64,000 bases of DNA, taken from assembly GCA_027487945.1 (NCBI GenBank), contig JAIYCQ010000042.1, positions 186,001-250,000 on the forward strand, written 5' to 3'. Origin of the DNA: Caulobacteraceae bacterium. GTDB taxonomy: Bacteria > Pseudomonadota > Alphaproteobacteria > Caulobacterales > Caulobacteraceae. A program made the position numbers and the translations under genes. Below are positions 63,314 to 64,000 of the stretch, one piece after another; positions within the stretch are counted from its first letter, which is position 1; the number at the start of each line of letters is the position of its first letter. Under the pieces are notes generated by a model. That model was not told the origin of the DNA. It was given only the letters and a program-made list of their open reading frames with translations, and did no database searches.

Positions 63314-64000
63314 ATGACCGCACGCGCCGCCGTGATCATGGCCGCCGGACAGGGCACGCGGATGAAATCCCCGACGCCCAAGGTCCTTCACAAGGTCGGC
63401 GGCCGCGCCATGCTTGATCGCGCCATCGACGCGGTGCAGGCCGCCGGCTGCGAGCGGGTGGTGGTGGTCTGCGGGACCCACAGCCCGGCGGTGGCCGACC
63501 ATGTGCGCAAGCGCCTGGGCGAGGCCGCCGTGGCCATCCAGGACCCGCCGCTGGGCACCGCCCACGCCGTCCTGTGCGCGAAGGCCGCTCTGGCCGGGTT
63601 CGAGGGCGACGTGCTGGTCACCAACGCCGACTGCCCGCTGCTGACCGCCGATGACCTGACGCCCCTGTTCGAGCGGCGCGCGGCGGGCGATGACCTGGTC
63701 ATGCTGGCCTTCGAGGCCGCCGACCCGGCGCTGTACGGCCGGATGATCCAGGACGCCGACGGCCGCCTGCTGCGCATCGTCGAGGCGCGGGACGCCTCGC
63801 CCGAGGAGAAGGCTGTCAGGGTCTGCTACAGCGGCATGCTGGCCGCCGCCGCCGGGCCGCTATTCGACTGGCTGGCCGCCGTCGACAACGACAACGTCAA
63901 GGCCGAGTACTACATCACCTCCATCGTCGGCATCGCCAACGCGGCCGGCAGGCGGGTTGGCGTCGCCACGGCGTCCGAGACCGCCGTCATGGGCGCCGAC
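63314..64000 (+). CDS. glmU: Bifunctional UDP-GlcNAc pyrophosphorylase / GlcN-1-P acetyltransferase (3' end cut)
   Basis: The 229 codons present cover the uridyltransferase domain only. AAGQGTRMKSPTPKVLHKVGG is the nucleotide-binding motif, with Lys in KVLH. PPLGTAHAVL, TNADCPLL and VKAEYYITSIVG follow in the expected order. The left-handed beta-helix acetyltransferase domain lies beyond the window. The enzyme makes UDP-GlcNAc for peptidoglycan and lipopolysaccharide. Confidence 0.95.
   Translation, partial: MTARAAVIMAAGQGTRMKSPTPKVLHKVGGRAMLDRAIDAVQAAGCERVVVVCGTHSPAVADHVRKRLGEAAVAIQDPPLGTAHAVLCAKAALAGFEGDVLVTNADCPLLTADDLTPLFERRAAGDDLVMLAFEAADPALYGRMIQDADGRLLRIVEARDASPEEKAVRVCYSGMLAAAAGPLFDWLAAVDNDNVKAEYYITSIVGIANAAGRRVGVATASETAVMGAD

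Overview
The window is about 69-70% GC, densely coded and read on both strands. Gene content and sequence style point to a Caulobacterales alphaproteobacterium, most likely Phenylobacterium, Caulobacter or a relative. The supporting signs are the CobA-DUF2849-CysI-DUF934-CysH sulfite operon, STAS-fused MlaE, a zeaxanthin-type crt set, gltBD, REP-like palindromes of the alphaproteobacterial type, and promoters resembling TTGACG...GCTANAWC. The genus is inference; no rRNA is present. Both ends cut genes: an unknown membrane-anchored protein on the left and glmU on the right.

Region 1 (1-20.2 kb) is mostly catabolic. A TetR regulator lies next to a GST-like protein, and a near-perfect palindrome sits in front of its neighbour. 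After these come a nitronate monooxygenase, a D-aminoacylase-like amidohydrolase, a quinone reductase, a trans-enoyl-reductase-like protein, a sterol-desaturase-like hydroxylase, a protein with a C-terminal Rieske domain and a DUF1499 protein. From 14.8 to 20.2 kb there is a zinc alcohol dehydrogenase, a CaiB-type CoA transferase, an AcuI-like reductase, an SDR and an acyl-CoA dehydrogenase. Together they suggest acyl-CoA breakdown of a hydrophobic or alicyclic compound. Inserted at 10.0-14.6 kb is a separate island: a MerA/Lpd-like flavoprotein, a TVP38/TMEM64 membrane protein, a radical SAM enzyme and two glycosyltransferases of the kinds called arsenosugar-type (TIGR04283 and TIGR04282).

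Region 2 (20.6-26.8 kb) holds gltB and gltD. Region 3 (26.8-35.7 kb) is a reactive-sulfur module: an ETHE1/Blh-like persulfide dioxygenase, a TauE/SafE exporter, two ArsR-family regulators, an RND pump with its adaptor, a rhodanese, a sulfide:quinone oxidoreductase with all three catalytic cysteines, and a DUF2892 protein. One regulator has the two cysteines of SqrR/BigR-type persulfide sensors with the same 66-residue spacing. Related AT-rich inverted repeats lie at all three promoters, and an FNR/FixK-like box precedes sqr.

Region 4 (35.7-46.2 kb) has a CIA30-type protein, tRNA-Lys(CUU), an Hpt protein, a LysR-chorismate mutase pair, the assimilatory sulfate/sulfite operon (cobA, DUF2849, cysI, DUF934, cysH) and small housekeeping or accessory genes, ending in an overlapping chain of S1/P1 nuclease, Nudix hydrolase and methyltransferase. 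Region 5 (46.2-53.4 kb) is carotenoid biosynthesis: crtE, a two-gene ABC-2 exporter and crtZ on the plus strand, facing crtY-crtI-crtB on the minus strand, enough for zeaxanthin. Region 6 (53.5-64 kb) carries folD, a lipoprotein cytochrome c, an aldonolactone oxidase, a GNAT enzyme, a four-gene Mla-type lipid transport operon, a DUF4153 membrane protein, tRNA-Val(CAC), gph and the start of glmU.
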